Source: Actinomycetales bacterium
Lineage (GTDB): Bacteria > Actinomycetota > Actinomycetes > Actinomycetales > Dermatophilaceae
Reading direction: 5' to 3'
DNA: 64,000 nucleotides
Assembly (NCBI GenBank): GCA_016715285.1
Contig: JADKAO010000011.1
Location: 17,734 to 81,733, forward strand
Shown: positions 40,876-49,724 of the stretch, piece by piece
Layout of the letters: each line of letters begins with the position of its first letter
Numbering within the stretch: position 1 is the stretch's first letter
Translations under genes and position numbers: made by a program
Notes under the pieces: generated by a model
Database searches by the model: none
What the model was told of the DNA's origin: nothing
Seen by the model: only the letters and a program-made list of their open reading frames with translations

Positions 40876-42504
40876 TTAGCCCATCGACGGGTAGCGGTAG
40901 TCCTTCGGCGGCACGAAGGTCTCCTTGATGGAGCGGACCGACGTCCAGCGCATGAGGTTCTGAGCTGCACCCGCCTTGTCGTTGGTGCCGGACGCACGTC
41001 CGCCACCAAACGGCTGCTGCCCGACCACGGCACCCGTGGGCTTGTCGTTGATGTAGAAGTTCCCCGCGGCATACCGGAGTCGGTGCATCGCGTGGGCGAT
41101 GGCCGCGCGGTCTTGGGCGATGATCGACCCCGTGAGTGCGTAGGGCGAGAAGGACTCCATCTGGTCGATCATGCTGTCGTAGTCCGCGTCCTCATAGACG
41201 TGAACCGACAGGATCGGCCCGAAGTATTCGACGCGGAAGCTCTCGTCGGCTGGGTCATCGATCTTGAAGATGGTCGGGCGGATGAAGAAGCCCTCTGAAT
41301 CGTCGTAGGTCCCACCCGCAACGACCTCGATGCCGGGCGTTGCGTGTGCGCGGTCAATCGCAGCCTTGTGGTCGGCAAAGGCACCTGCGTCGATCACGGC
41401 CCCCATGAAGTTCGTCCAGTCCGTGACGTCACCCTGGGTCAGGGAGTTGGCCTCGTCGCAGAGGTCCTGGCCCATGCGGTCCCACACCGACCGCGCGACA
41501 TACGCGCGGGATGCTGCCGAACACTTCTGGCCCTGGAACTCGAACGCACCGCGGAGGAGCGCCGTGCGCAGGACGTCCGGGTCAGCGCTGGGGTGGGCGA
41601 CGACAAAGTCCTTGCCGCCGGTCTCCCCCACCAGCCGGGGGTACGTGCGGTAGCGCCCGATGTTGGCGCCAACGGTCTCCCACATCGAGTGGAACACCGA
41701 CGTTGATCCGGTGAAGTGCAACCCGGCGAAGTCAGGGTCAGAGAGAACAGCATTGGACAGCGTGGCACCGTCGCTGGTCACGAGGTTGATGACGCCTGGT
41801 GGCAGGCCAGCCTCTTCGAGCAGCAGCATCGTGTAGTGGGCCGCAAGTTGCTGCGTGCGGGCGGGCTTCCACACGACGGTGTTGCCCATGAGGGCCGGCG
41901 CGGTTGGCAGGTTGCCACCGATCGCGGTGAAGTTGAACGGGGTGATCGCGTAGACAAATCCCTCGAGCGAACGATAGTCAGAGCGGTTCCAGACACCCGG
42001 GGAGTTGAGCGGTGGCTGCTCGGCGAGGATCTGGGCGGCAAAGTGGACATTGATCCGCCAAAAGTCGATCAGCTCGCACGCGGAGTCGATCTCGGCCTGC
42101 GGGGCAGTCTTGCTCTGTCCCAACATGGTTGCGGCGTTAAGCGTCGATCGCCAGGGCCTAGCCAGCAGGTCTGCGGCCTTCAGGAGGATGCTCGCGCGAT
42201 CGGCAAAAGCCATGTCCCGCCACATCGGCGCCGCGGCCTTGGCGGCCTCGATTGCGCTGCCGGCCTCTTTGGCGCTCACCAGGCCCATGGTGCCGAGCAC
42301 CTTGGCGTGCGCGTGCGGCTGCACGACGGTGCCGCGGCGTCCGCTGCCCATGAGCTTGCGTCCACCGATCGTGCTCGGCAGGTCGATCTGTTCGTTGCCG
42401 ATCCGGTCCAACGCAGCCTGGAGATCGGCGCGTTCAGGGCTACCGGGCGCGTAGGTCAGCACCGGCTCGTTGACCGGGGCGGGCACGCTGGCAAGGGCAT
42501 CCAT
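40876..42504 (-). CDS. pruA: L-glutamate gamma-semialdehyde dehydrogenase
   Basis: The 542-residue NAD-dependent aldehyde dehydrogenase oxidises glutamate semialdehyde (from proline) to glutamate. The catalytic Cys is in FEFQGQKCSAASRAYV and the general base Glu in RLVGETGGKDFV. The N-terminal ITPFNFTAIGGNLPTAPALMGN is typical of PruA. ATG at 42504 is preceded by GAGGAGG at 8 nt. No proline dehydrogenase gene is adjacent. Product glutamate can enter Gdh, encoded nearby. Confidence 0.95.
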   Translation of the reverse strand: MDALASVPAPVNEPVLTYAPGSPERADLQAALDRIGNEQIDLPSTIGGRKLMGSGRRGTVVQPHAHAKVLGTMGLVSAKEAGSAIEAAKAAAPMWRDMAFADRASILLKAADLLARPWRSTLNAATMLGQSKTAPQAEIDSACELIDFWRINVHFAAQILAEQPPLNSPGVWNRSDYRSLEGFVYAITPFNFTAIGGNLPTAPALMGNTVVWKPARTQQLAAHYTMLLLEEAGLPPGVINLVTSDGATLSNAVLSDPDFAGLHFTGSTSVFHSMWETVGANIGRYRTYPRLVGETGGKDFVVAHPSADPDVLRTALLRGAFEFQGQKCSAASRAYVARSVWDRMGQDLCDEANSLTQGDVTDWTNFMGAVIDAGAFADHKAAIDRAHATPGIEVVAGGTYDDSEGFFIRPTIFKIDDPADESFRVEYFGPILSVHVYEDADYDSMIDQMESFSPYALTGSIIAQDRAAIAHAMHRLRYAAGNFYINDKPTGAVVGQQPFGGGRASGTNDKAGAAQNLMRWTSVRSIKETFVPPKDYRYPSMG

Positions 42505-42639
42505 TGAGGGGTCCTCCTCATTGAGGGCTAGGCGATGCACTCATCGTGTCATCTTCGGCCCGGGAGGGCGACGCACGGCATACCAGGAACGCCCTGGCCC
42601 CTCTGGCACGGCTGGTATCCCCCGTGCCACTCTTGACCG

Positions 42640-43655
42640 GTGACCGCTTCCTCTGCCCGCCCGCAGGTCGCCGTCTTTGGTACCGGAAGCTGGGGCACGG
42701 CATTCTCCTCTGTGCTGGCCGAAGCCGGGTGCACGGTGCGGATGTGGGGAAGTTCGCCGACGAGGTCGACGACATCAACCGCACTCGGACGAGCGCGCGC
42801 TACCTCCCACATCTCCTTCTCCCAGAATCGATTTCAGCTACCACAGACCCCGGAGAGGCGCTCGAGGGAGCCGCCATCGGGGTCCTCGCCGTGCCGGCTC
42901 AGTCGGTGCGTGCGAACTTCGCCGACTGGGGCCATCTCGTGCCCTCGGACATCGTCCTCGTCTCCCTCATGAAGGGCCTCGAAAAGGGCACCTCGCTGCG
43001 GATGAGCGAGGTCGTGCAGCAGTCGTGCGATATCCCAGCCGACCAGATCGCCGTCGTGTCGGGCCCCAATATCGCGCGCGAGATCGCGGCCAAGGAACCC
43101 GCCGCCACGACGGTGGCCTCGTCAAGTCTCGCCACTGCCCACTTCGTCGCGGATGCCTGCCACACCTCGTATTTCCGGCCTTACGTCCACGACGATGTCG
43201 TCGGTGCAGAACTCGGGGGCTGCGTCAAGAACGTCATCGCGCTCGCCTCTGGCATGACCGAGGGCCTCGGCCTCGGGCATTCCGTGACCGCGGCGGTCAT
43301 CACCCGTGGTCTGTCCGAGATGCGTGCCCTCGGTGAGGCGATGGGCGCTCACCCTGCCACCTTCGCCGGGCTCGCTGGCGTCGGCGACCTCGTCGTCACT
43401 TGTCTCTCACCGCACTCGCGCAACTCAACGTTCGGACGCAACCTCGGCCGCGGGCTCACCGTCGATGAAGTCGTCGCCCTCACCAAACAGACCGCCGAAG
43501 GGGTCGCCTCCTGCGGCGCGATGCGTGACCTTGCCGCCCACCACGGCGTCGCCATGCCCATTGTCGACAACGTCACCGCGGTCGTCCACGAAGGCCGCAC
43601 GGCAGGCGAGTTTGCCGAGGTGATCCTCGCCATGCTCACAACAAACTCATCGTGA
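42640..43655 (+). pseudogene. gpsA: Glycerol-3-phosphate dehydrogenase [NAD(P)+], single frameshift
   Basis: The N-terminal Rossmann segment (PQVAVFGTGSWGTAFSSVLAEAG) is read from GTG 42640. The rest (ADEVDDINRTRTSARYLP onward, with GPNIAREIA, CVKNVIALASGMTEGLGLG and VGDLVVTCLSPHSRN) is in the -1 frame. The break is at the G-run 42746-42749, where one G appears to be missing. All other regions are intact and normal in length (about 338 residues). GpsA is usually essential for phospholipid synthesis, so a sequencing error is likely. GDPD follows with a GTGA overlap. Confidence 0.85.
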
Positions 43656-44470
43656 GTGCCTCCAGCGCAGCCGACTTCCCCTACTTCACGGCGCCGCCGG
43701 TGGGGCTCGCTCACCGAGGCGGCATGATCGCCGGCCCCGCCGCCACCACCACTCGGCCCGATCTCGAGAACACGATGGTCGCCTTCGCGGCAGCGGTTGA
43801 GCTCGGCTTCCGCTACCTCGAAACCGACGTCCACGCGACGAGCGATGGCGTTCTGGTCGCCTTCCACGACACCACTCTCGATCGAGTCACCGACGCCACC
43901 GGGGTGATCTCGCGGTTGCCCTGGTCGACCGTCCAACAAGCCCGCATTGGCGGTCTCGAACCGATCCCCATGCTGGCCGACGTCCTGACTCGCTGGCCGG
44001 ATGTGCGCGTCAACATCGACATCAAGAGCTCGGGCGCGATCCGGCCCCTGTGGGATTGCATCGTCGAGTACGAAGCGTTCGACCGGGTCTGTGTCGGGTC
44101 GTTCTCAGACCGGCGACTCGGGGCGTTCCGTCGCCTCGCTCGCGGCCAGGTCGCCACCGCCGCCGGACCCCGCGAGACCGCAGCGATCCGTTTCCTGTCA
44201 GATCGCCTCGCTCGACCGGCGACCGCACGAGCTCAGGTCCTCCAGATCCCCGAGACAATCAGACTGCGCGGCAAGGTGATTCGTCTAGTCACCCCGGAGC
44301 TCCTCGCCCGCGCTCACCACGCTGGCATGCAGGTTCACGTGTGGACGATCAACGACGCCGACGACATGCGGCGCCTCTTTGACCTCGGCGTTGACGGCAT
44401 CGTGAGTGACCGCATCGACCTGCTCGCCGACGTCCTCGCCGAGCGTGGCGCCTGGCCCCCAGCCCGGTAG
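43652..44470 (+). CDS. Glycerophosphodiester phosphodiesterase family protein
   Basis: The 272-residue cytosolic GDPD has GLAHRGG (His), LENTMVAFAAAVELGFRYLETDVHATSDGVLVAFHD with the metal-binding Glu-x-Asp and catalytic His, and the C-terminal VHVWTINDADDM. It would release glycerol 3-phosphate from glycerophosphodiesters, which fits its coupling (GTGA) to gpsA. No signal peptide. Confidence 0.92.
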   Translation: MSASSAADFPYFTAPPVGLAHRGGMIAGPAATTTRPDLENTMVAFAAAVELGFRYLETDVHATSDGVLVAFHDTTLDRVTDATGVISRLPWSTVQQARIGGLEPIPMLADVLTRWPDVRVNIDIKSSGAIRPLWDCIVEYEAFDRVCVGSFSDRRLGAFRRLARGQVATAAGPRETAAIRFLSDRLARPATARAQVLQIPETIRLRGKVIRLVTPELLARAHHAGMQVHVWTINDADDMRRLFDLGVDGIVSDRIDLLADVLAERGAWPPAR

Positions 44471-44473
44471 TCT
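44468..44473 (+). promoter_or_regulatory. -10 box of the MFS transporter gene (leaderless start)
   Basis: TAGTCT, whose TAG is also the GDPD stop codon, lies 7 nt before the GTG at 44481. Confidence 0.5.
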
Positions 44474-44480
44474 CCGCCAG

Positions 44481-45913
44481 GTGACGCTCCCCGGACCCAT
44501 GTCACCGGCATACCGGCTGGTGACAATCGCGCTGGTCCTGCAGACGACGATGATCGCCTTCGAGGCGATGGCAGTGACCACCGCGATGCCCAGCGCTGCG
44601 CAGGAACTCGGCTCGGTCGGCTCCTACGGGCTCGCGTTCTCGTTCATGATGACCGCGATGCTCCTGGGCATCGTGCTCGCAGGGATCTGGACCGACCGAT
44701 CCGGCCCACTTCCGGGCTTGTATGCCGGGCTCGTCCTGTTCGCGGCCGGTGCCGTCCTCTGCGCCATCGCGCCCACCTGGCTATCGCTACTGGCTGGCCG
44801 AGTGGTCGCCGGACTGGGCGCGGGGCTCGTCATCGTCGCGGAGTTCGTCGCGATCGGCCGGGTCTATCCGGCCGATCTGCGGCCACGGGTCTTCACGTGG
44901 ATCTCGGCCGCCTGGGTGGTGCCGAGTGTCGTCGGGGCTCCCGTCGCGGGCTGGATCACCTCGACCTGGTCCTGGCGCGGGGTCTTCTGGATCGTCCTGG
45001 CACCGGCTGCGCTCGCGGCCACCTTGCTTGTCCTCCGTCAAGACGCGATTGGGGGGAGCGGCCCCGAGGCCTCAGCTGACAGTCCAGGCAGCGACCGCGC
45101 CGATCATTTGCGGGTGGCTCGACTCGGAGCGGTCGTCGCCCTGAGCGCTGGCGCCGTCCAACTTGCGATTCACGAGGGCCAGACCCGAGGGTCGTTCGAC
45201 GCCACCGTGGGCGGGGTGGCTGCGCTCGGGCTCGTCGCCCTGGGCTGGTCAGTGCCGCGCCTCTTGCCTCCTGGAACGCTGCGCGCTCGTCGCGGGCTCC
45301 TGCGGTGATCGCCTCCCGAGGCCTGTTCAATGCCTCGTTCATGTCCATGGTGACCTTCTTGCCGCTCATGCTGGTGCAAGTGTGGGAGCTGTCTCTCACC
45401 GCAGCGGGCATGGTCGTCGCGGCGGCATCGCTGGGGTGGAGTGCGGGTTCGTGGATCCAAGGCCGCACCGAGGGCGATGTCAACACTCGGGTGCGGCTCG
45501 TCGCGAATGGAGCGGCTGTGCTCACCTGCGCGACGATCGCGATCGCCCTCGCCACCGCCACCCACTCCCCCGTGTGGGCCTTCGTCATCGCGGTCGCGGC
45601 GGCCGGCCTGGCGATGGGTACGGGATCGACGACCCTCTCGGTGCTCGTCCTCGACCTCAGCCGGCCGAGCGACCATGGCCGCGCATCAGCGGCCCTCCAA
45701 CTGTCAGACGTGCTCGGCTCCGTGCTGGGGATCGGCGCGGCGACTGCGATCTTCGGCGCGCTCCTGGCTCGCGGAGGCACGTTCGCTTACGTCGTCATCG
45801 AGGTCCTCCTCGCTGCCATCGCCGCGGTCGCGGTGGGTGCGGGACGCCGATGCCGGCCAGCTGACGAGACTGACGCGCTAGGCGACCCGAGCGAGAACCT
45901 GTCCGTGCGGTAG
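44481..45913 (+). pseudogene. MFS transporter, split by one frameshift
   Basis: Residues 1-275 (SPAYRLVTIALVLQTTMIAFEAMAV onward, helices 1-7) end at a TGA at 45306. The continuation (VIASRGLFNASFMSMVTFLPLM, helices 8-13) is in another frame. Inserting one C in the CC at 45299-45300 restores ..RRGLPAVIASRG.., which is the expected family sequence. The total would be about 477 residues, 14 helices, a DHA2-like drug transporter layout. The 3' end overlaps the convergent gene by 36 bp. Either a sequencing error or a recent mutation. Confidence 0.8.
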
Positions 45914-46534
45914 CCGCACGCGCACCCAGCGCCCGCACCGCCACGTCTGGGCCTCGCCTTCAGGATCCGGGGCAAAAAACCCCAGCGCGTATGCCGTGAA
46001 ACCCACCGCCGCGGTCACGTCCCCGACCGGCGCCGACCAGACGCGATCCCGTGCAGCCTCAACGGCGGCTGACCCCACGCCCGATGGCACTGCGGCAGCG
46101 ATCTGCGCGATGCCCTGGGTCGCAGCCTCGTGCAAGAGACCCAGGTCCACGGATGACGACAGCACCCACGGGCCGCCGAGCGGCATCTGCCCGGCCCAGG
46201 GGGAATGCGTGTGCGCCGGAGGGACTGGGAGCACTCGTTCGGCTGTTCTCGCCCGGGCAAAGCGATCGGTCAGCGACGAGGCAGCGACGACGACGTCCAG
46301 CTCCGGACCAGCATCCAGCAGGCACGCGCGGTGGCCGACCGCCGCGCCCTGGGCGAACAGCCCCGACCCAGGCAGCACGCCGACAAAAACGCCGAGGCGA
46401 TTGCCACGAACGACCAAACGCACCGCAGCGTCTGGGTCAGCGATCCGAGCCCGCTGCACGAGCGTGGCCACATCGGCATACCCCTGCGGGTCGGCGAAGG
46501 CAAGCAGTGGCGAACTGGGCGTCATGCCGCTCAC
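45878..46534 (-). CDS. Conserved-looking protein of unknown function
   Basis: The 218-residue soluble protein is Ala/Val-rich with alternating strand-like segments and no membrane helix. No catalytic motif is recognised. The GTG at 46534 overlaps the stop of the hotdog thioesterase gene (GTGA), which supports co-translation with it. It converges with the MFS gene, with a 36-bp overlap. Confidence 0.7.
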   Translation of the reverse strand: MSGMTPSSPLLAFADPQGYADVATLVQRARIADPDAAVRLVVRGNRLGVFVGVLPGSGLFAQGAAVGHRACLLDAGPELDVVVAASSLTDRFARARTAERVLPVPPAHTHSPWAGQMPLGGPWVLSSSVDLGLLHEAATQGIAQIAAAVPSGVGSAAVEAARDRVWSAPVGDVTAAVGFTAYALGFFAPDPEGEAQTWRCGRWVRVRLPHGQVLARVA

Positions 46535-46980
46535 CGGTGCCGTCGAAGAGGCGCTGGCTCACCGAGGTGCGACGCGATAACCGCCCGCTCCTGCGGCTCC
46601 ATCCGCCGCGACACCCCTGCGCTCACGTCAAAGAGCGCCAACGTCGTCTCGGCCACGGCATACCGGAGCCCGGGCCCGACACCCTCGGGGTCCCGCACGA
46701 TGTAGCCGATGTCGTAGCTGCCCCCGCCCATCCGCGTCACCCAGACATCGACGGCAACTGGCTCGGGGCGATATTCGAGCGGCGCAAGGTAGTCGATCTC
46801 GTGGCGAGCGACGACAATCCCCCGGTCGAGGCGACCGAGTCCGTCGGGGAACCACTCGATGAGCATCGCGACCCGCGCGTCTTCAAGCAGCCGCACGAAC
46901 TGGACGTTGTTGACGTGGCCATAGGCATCCATGTCAGACCAGCGCAAGGGCACGAGGATTTCGGTAGGGACCTGGGGCAT
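46531..46980 (-). CDS. Acyl-CoA thioesterase, YbgC/FadM hotdog family
   Basis: The 149-residue single-hotdog thioesterase has the family signature VPLRWSDMDAYGHVNNVQFVRLLEDAR near the N-terminus, with the catalytic Asp, and GGGSYDIGYIVRD. ATG at 46980 follows a GGGGG sequence; the frame is open to 47001. It is divergent from a TesB-type thioesterase gene and upstream of an unknown gene in the same operon. Confidence 0.9.
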   Translation of the reverse strand: MPQVPTEILVPLRWSDMDAYGHVNNVQFVRLLEDARVAMLIEWFPDGLGRLDRGIVVARHEIDYLAPLEYRPEPVAVDVWVTRMGGGSYDIGYIVRDPEGVGPGLRYAVAETTLALFDVSAGVSRRMEPQERAVIASHLGEPAPLRRHR

Positions 46981-47005
46981 GCCCCCATTCTCGCAGCGCA
47001 CGGCA

Positions 47006-47011
47006 TACCCT
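47006..47011 (+). promoter_or_regulatory. -10 box of tesB-like gene (leaderless start)
   Basis: TACCCT, the tail of a CGGCATACC octamer copy, lies 7 nt before the GTG at 47019. Confidence 0.55.
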
Positions 47012-47018
47012 CTGGCAC

Positions 47019-47924
47019 GTGACCAGCCCCGCTGCTTCTCCGTCCCAGCCCCCTGCGGACTACCACGTCAGCGACCTCCTCGACGTGCTCACCCTCGCGC
47101 CCGATGGCGTCGACGGCTTTGTCGGCGAGAGTCAACGGCAGCGGTACGAGCGGATCTTTGGTGGGCAGTTGATGGCCCAGGGCATCGTGGCCGGGGCCGC
47201 GACCGTGACCGCCGACCCAGCCGGGGCCGGTCGGCCGATCCATTCGCTGCACGTGAGCTTCCTCGCATCGGGTGACGACCGCGAGCCCGTGCGGTATGCC
47301 GTGGAGCGCCTCGGGGACAGCCGCTCGTTCTCGACGCGGCGGGTCCTCGCGCAGCAGTCCGGCCGGACCTTGGCCGCGATGATGATGTCGTTCAACGAGT
47401 CGGCGCTCGGCATGGAACACCAGGACGAGATGCCCGACGCTCCCGACCCTGCTCTGCTGGCCGATGTCGCGGCGGCGCTGGACGGCATACCGGAGCCGTA
47501 TGCACCGGTCACGATCCTTGAAGGACCAATCGAGCTGCGCCACGTCGAAGGTAACCTTTACGCCAGGCCTGGCGTTAAAAACGCTGCCCAACAGTCGGTT
47601 TGGCTTCGATCTCGACGTCGTCCGTTGCCCGCGGACCCAACCATTCACGCTGCGTTCCTCGCCTATGCCGCGGACTACTCGATCCTGGAGTCGGCGCTGC
47701 GGGCGCATGGCATCTCGTGGGCCGACCCGCGGCTGCGCCAAGCGAGCCTCGATCACTCGATGTGGTTCCACCGGCACGGACGGGTCGACGAATGGGTCCT
47801 CCACGTCGGCCGGAGCCCATCTGCCTCCGGTGGGCGCGGCCTCGGGCTGGGCAGCATGTATGCCGTCGATGGTCGCCTGCTCGCGACGGTGGCCCAGGAG
47901 GGCATGCTCCGGCTCAAGGGGTGA
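47019..47924 (+). CDS. tesB: Acyl-CoA thioesterase II (TesB double-hotdog family)
   Basis: The 301-residue protein has two hotdog repeats. The N-terminal repeat has RIFGGQLMAQGIVAGA and SLHVSFLASGDDREPV. The C-terminal repeat has AFLAYAADYSILESALRAHG, then SLDHSMWFHRHGRVDEWVLH with the catalytic Asp. It hydrolyses medium- and long-chain acyl-CoA. It is about 38% alike by eye to the second TesB gene 0.8 kb downstream, with an SDR between them. Confidence 0.93.
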   Translation: MTSPAASPSQPPADYHVSDLLDVLTLAPDGVDGFVGESQRQRYERIFGGQLMAQGIVAGAATVTADPAGAGRPIHSLHVSFLASGDDREPVRYAVERLGDSRSFSTRRVLAQQSGRTLAAMMMSFNESALGMEHQDEMPDAPDPALLADVAAALDGIPEPYAPVTILEGPIELRHVEGNLYARPGVKNAAQQSVWLRSRRRPLPADPTIHAAFLAYAADYSILESALRAHGISWADPRLRQASLDHSMWFHRHGRVDEWVLHVGRSPSASGGRGLGLGSMYAVDGRLLATVAQEGMLRLKG

Positions 47925-47938
47925 GGGGCGCGCGTCGA

Positions 47939-47944
47939 TAGGCT
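47939..47944 (+). promoter_or_regulatory. -10 box of the FabG-like SDR gene (leaderless start)
   Basis: TAGGCT lies 7 nt before the ATG at 47952, in a 27-bp gap. Confidence 0.6.
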
Positions 47945-47951
47945 TTCAACC

Positions 47952-48713
47952 ATGATCCCGACCACCCCTCGCACTGCCATCGTCACCGGAGCTGCCCGCG
48001 GAATTGGGGCCGCGACCGCCCTGCGTTTGGCCGCTGATGGCCACGCCATCGGCGTTCTCGACCTCGACGAAAGCGCCTGCGCCGACACGGTTGCTGCCAT
48101 CGTCGCGGCGGGTGGTCGTGCGGTCGGTGTCGGGGCCGATGTCGCCAACAGTGAGGGGGTGATTGCGGCGGTCGCGCGCGTCACTGAGGCGATCGGTGCA
48201 CCGACGATCCTGGTCAACAACGCCGGCATCACCCGCGACAACTTGCTCCACAAGATGAGCGAGGCGGACTGGGATCTCGTCATGACGGTGCACCTGCGCG
48301 GGTCGTTCCTCATGACGCGGGCCTGCCAGGCGCACATGGTCGAGGCGAAGTTTGGCCGGATCATCAACCTCTCGTCGACTTCGGCGCAAGGCAACCGCGG
48401 CCAGGCCAACTACTCGACGGCCAAGGCGGGGCTCCAGGGCTTCAGCAAGACGCTCGCGGTCGAGCTGGGCCGCTTTGGGATCACGGCCAACGCGATTGCG
48501 CCGGGCTTCATCCAGACCGAGATGGTGCGCCAAACTGCCGAGCGGATGGGGATGCCGTTTGACGAGTTCTTGGCGGCAGCCGCGGCCAAGAATCCCTCTG
48601 GTCGGGTGGGTCAGCCAGCCGATATCGCTGCGCTCGCGGCCTTCCTCGCCCGCGATGAGGCGGGGTTCATCAACGGTCAGGTCATCTATGTGGCTGGCGG
48701 TCCCCGCGACTAA
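47952..48713 (+). CDS. SDR-family 3-oxoacyl-ACP/acyl-CoA reductase (FabG-like)
   Basis: The 253-residue classical SDR has the TGAARGIG cofactor loop, LVNNAGITRDNLLHKM (FabG-type), catalytic Ser in NLSST, and YSTAK (Tyr/Lys). It ends with NGQVIYVAGGPRD. The pattern NNAGITRDNL suggests reduction of 3-oxoacyl thioesters. It lies between two TesB-type thioesterase genes, consistent with acyl-CoA metabolism. Confidence 0.92.
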   Translation: MIPTTPRTAIVTGAARGIGAATALRLAADGHAIGVLDLDESACADTVAAIVAAGGRAVGVGADVANSEGVIAAVARVTEAIGAPTILVNNAGITRDNLLHKMSEADWDLVMTVHLRGSFLMTRACQAHMVEAKFGRIINLSSTSAQGNRGQANYSTAKAGLQGFSKTLAVELGRFGITANAIAPGFIQTEMVRQTAERMGMPFDEFLAAAAAKNPSGRVGQPADIAALAAFLARDEAGFINGQVIYVAGGPRD

Positions 48714-48732
48714 CGCGACTCGCGGATGGGGC

Positions 48733-48738
48733 TAGCCT
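48733..48738 (+). promoter_or_regulatory. -10 box of the second tesB-like gene (leaderless start)
   Basis: TAGCCT lies 7 nt before the GTG at 48746. Confidence 0.55.
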
Positions 48739-48745
48739 TGAGAGG

Positions 48746-49724
48746 GTGATCTCTGAGCCTTCTGTGAATGCGGTCGCCGACCTGCTCGACGTCCTCGATC
48801 TGCAAGAGCTCGGCCAGGCGCGGGTGCGCTACGAGGGTATGCCGGGCGACGACGAGACCGACCTCGGCGAGTTCTCCCCGGTGGTCTTCGTCGGCCGCAG
48901 TCAGCGGATGCCCCACGGTCGGGTGTTCGGCGGTCAGGTCCTCGCGCAGTCGCTCGTGGCTGCGTCCCGGACTGTCGGGGAGATCAACGGCGTCGACCGG
49001 CCGATCCACTCGCTGCACGCCTACTTTCGTGCGCGGCGGTGACGACAGCCACCCGATCAAGTTCCTCGTGGAGAAGGTCCGTGACGGTGGATCGTTTTCC
49101 ACTCGTCGTGTCCAGGCCGTGCAATATGGCCGGACGATCTTGTCGATGGGCTGCTCATTCCAGGCGCACGCCGAGGGCATGGATCATCACGACCCGATGC
49201 CGCCGGTGCCCTTCCCCGAAGACGTGCGCTCCCTCGACGAGGTGCTGCGCAACTCCACCGACCCGGCAGTCGCGTCGTTCTTTGCGGTCGACCGACCGAT
49301 CGAGTTGCGTCACGTCGAGGGCAATATCTATACCAAGCCGGGCCGCAATCAGATTGCGCGCCAAAACGTTTGGCTCCGAGCGCGGCACGCACTCCCCGAC
49401 GACCCGATCATCCACGCGGCCGTGCTCGCCTATGCCTCCGACTACTCGCTGCTCGAGCCCGTGTTGCGGCGGCATGGCGTGCATTGGATGGACAAGCGCC
49501 TGCGCCCCGCCAGCCTGGATCACGCGATGTGGTTCCACCGGCCGGTGCGCGCCGACGACTGGGTGCTTTATACGATGTCGAGTCCGTCGGCCCAAGGCGG
49601 CCGCGGTCTCGGAGTCGGCCGGATGTTCAGCCAGGACGGCACGCTCATGGTGACCCTCGCCCAAGAGGGCATGGTGCGCCTCAAGGAGGGCGGCGACTCG
49701 CGCCCGCCGGTCGCGCAGGACTAG
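48746..49724 (+). pseudogene. Second TesB-type acyl-CoA thioesterase, single frameshift
   Basis: The first 93 codons (DLLDVLDLQELGQARVRYEG, VFGGQVLAQSLVAASRT, PIHSLHAYF) end early at 49042. The family sequence goes on one frame over (VRGGDDSHPIKFLVEKVRDG, ELRHVEGNIYTKPG, SLDHAMWFHRPVRADDWVLY). One extra T in the T-run 49025-49027 explains the shift; removing it gives YFVRGGDDS, as expected. The restored product has about 325 residues. It resembles the TesB gene at 47019, so the two may be an old duplication. It converges with an SDR gene. Confidence 0.85.

Noticed and set aside
42740..42760. Programmed -1 frameshift in gpsA
   Set aside because: The site is a plain GGGG run with no X-XXY-YYZ heptamer and no downstream stem or pseudoknot evident. 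GpsA is not known to use recoding.
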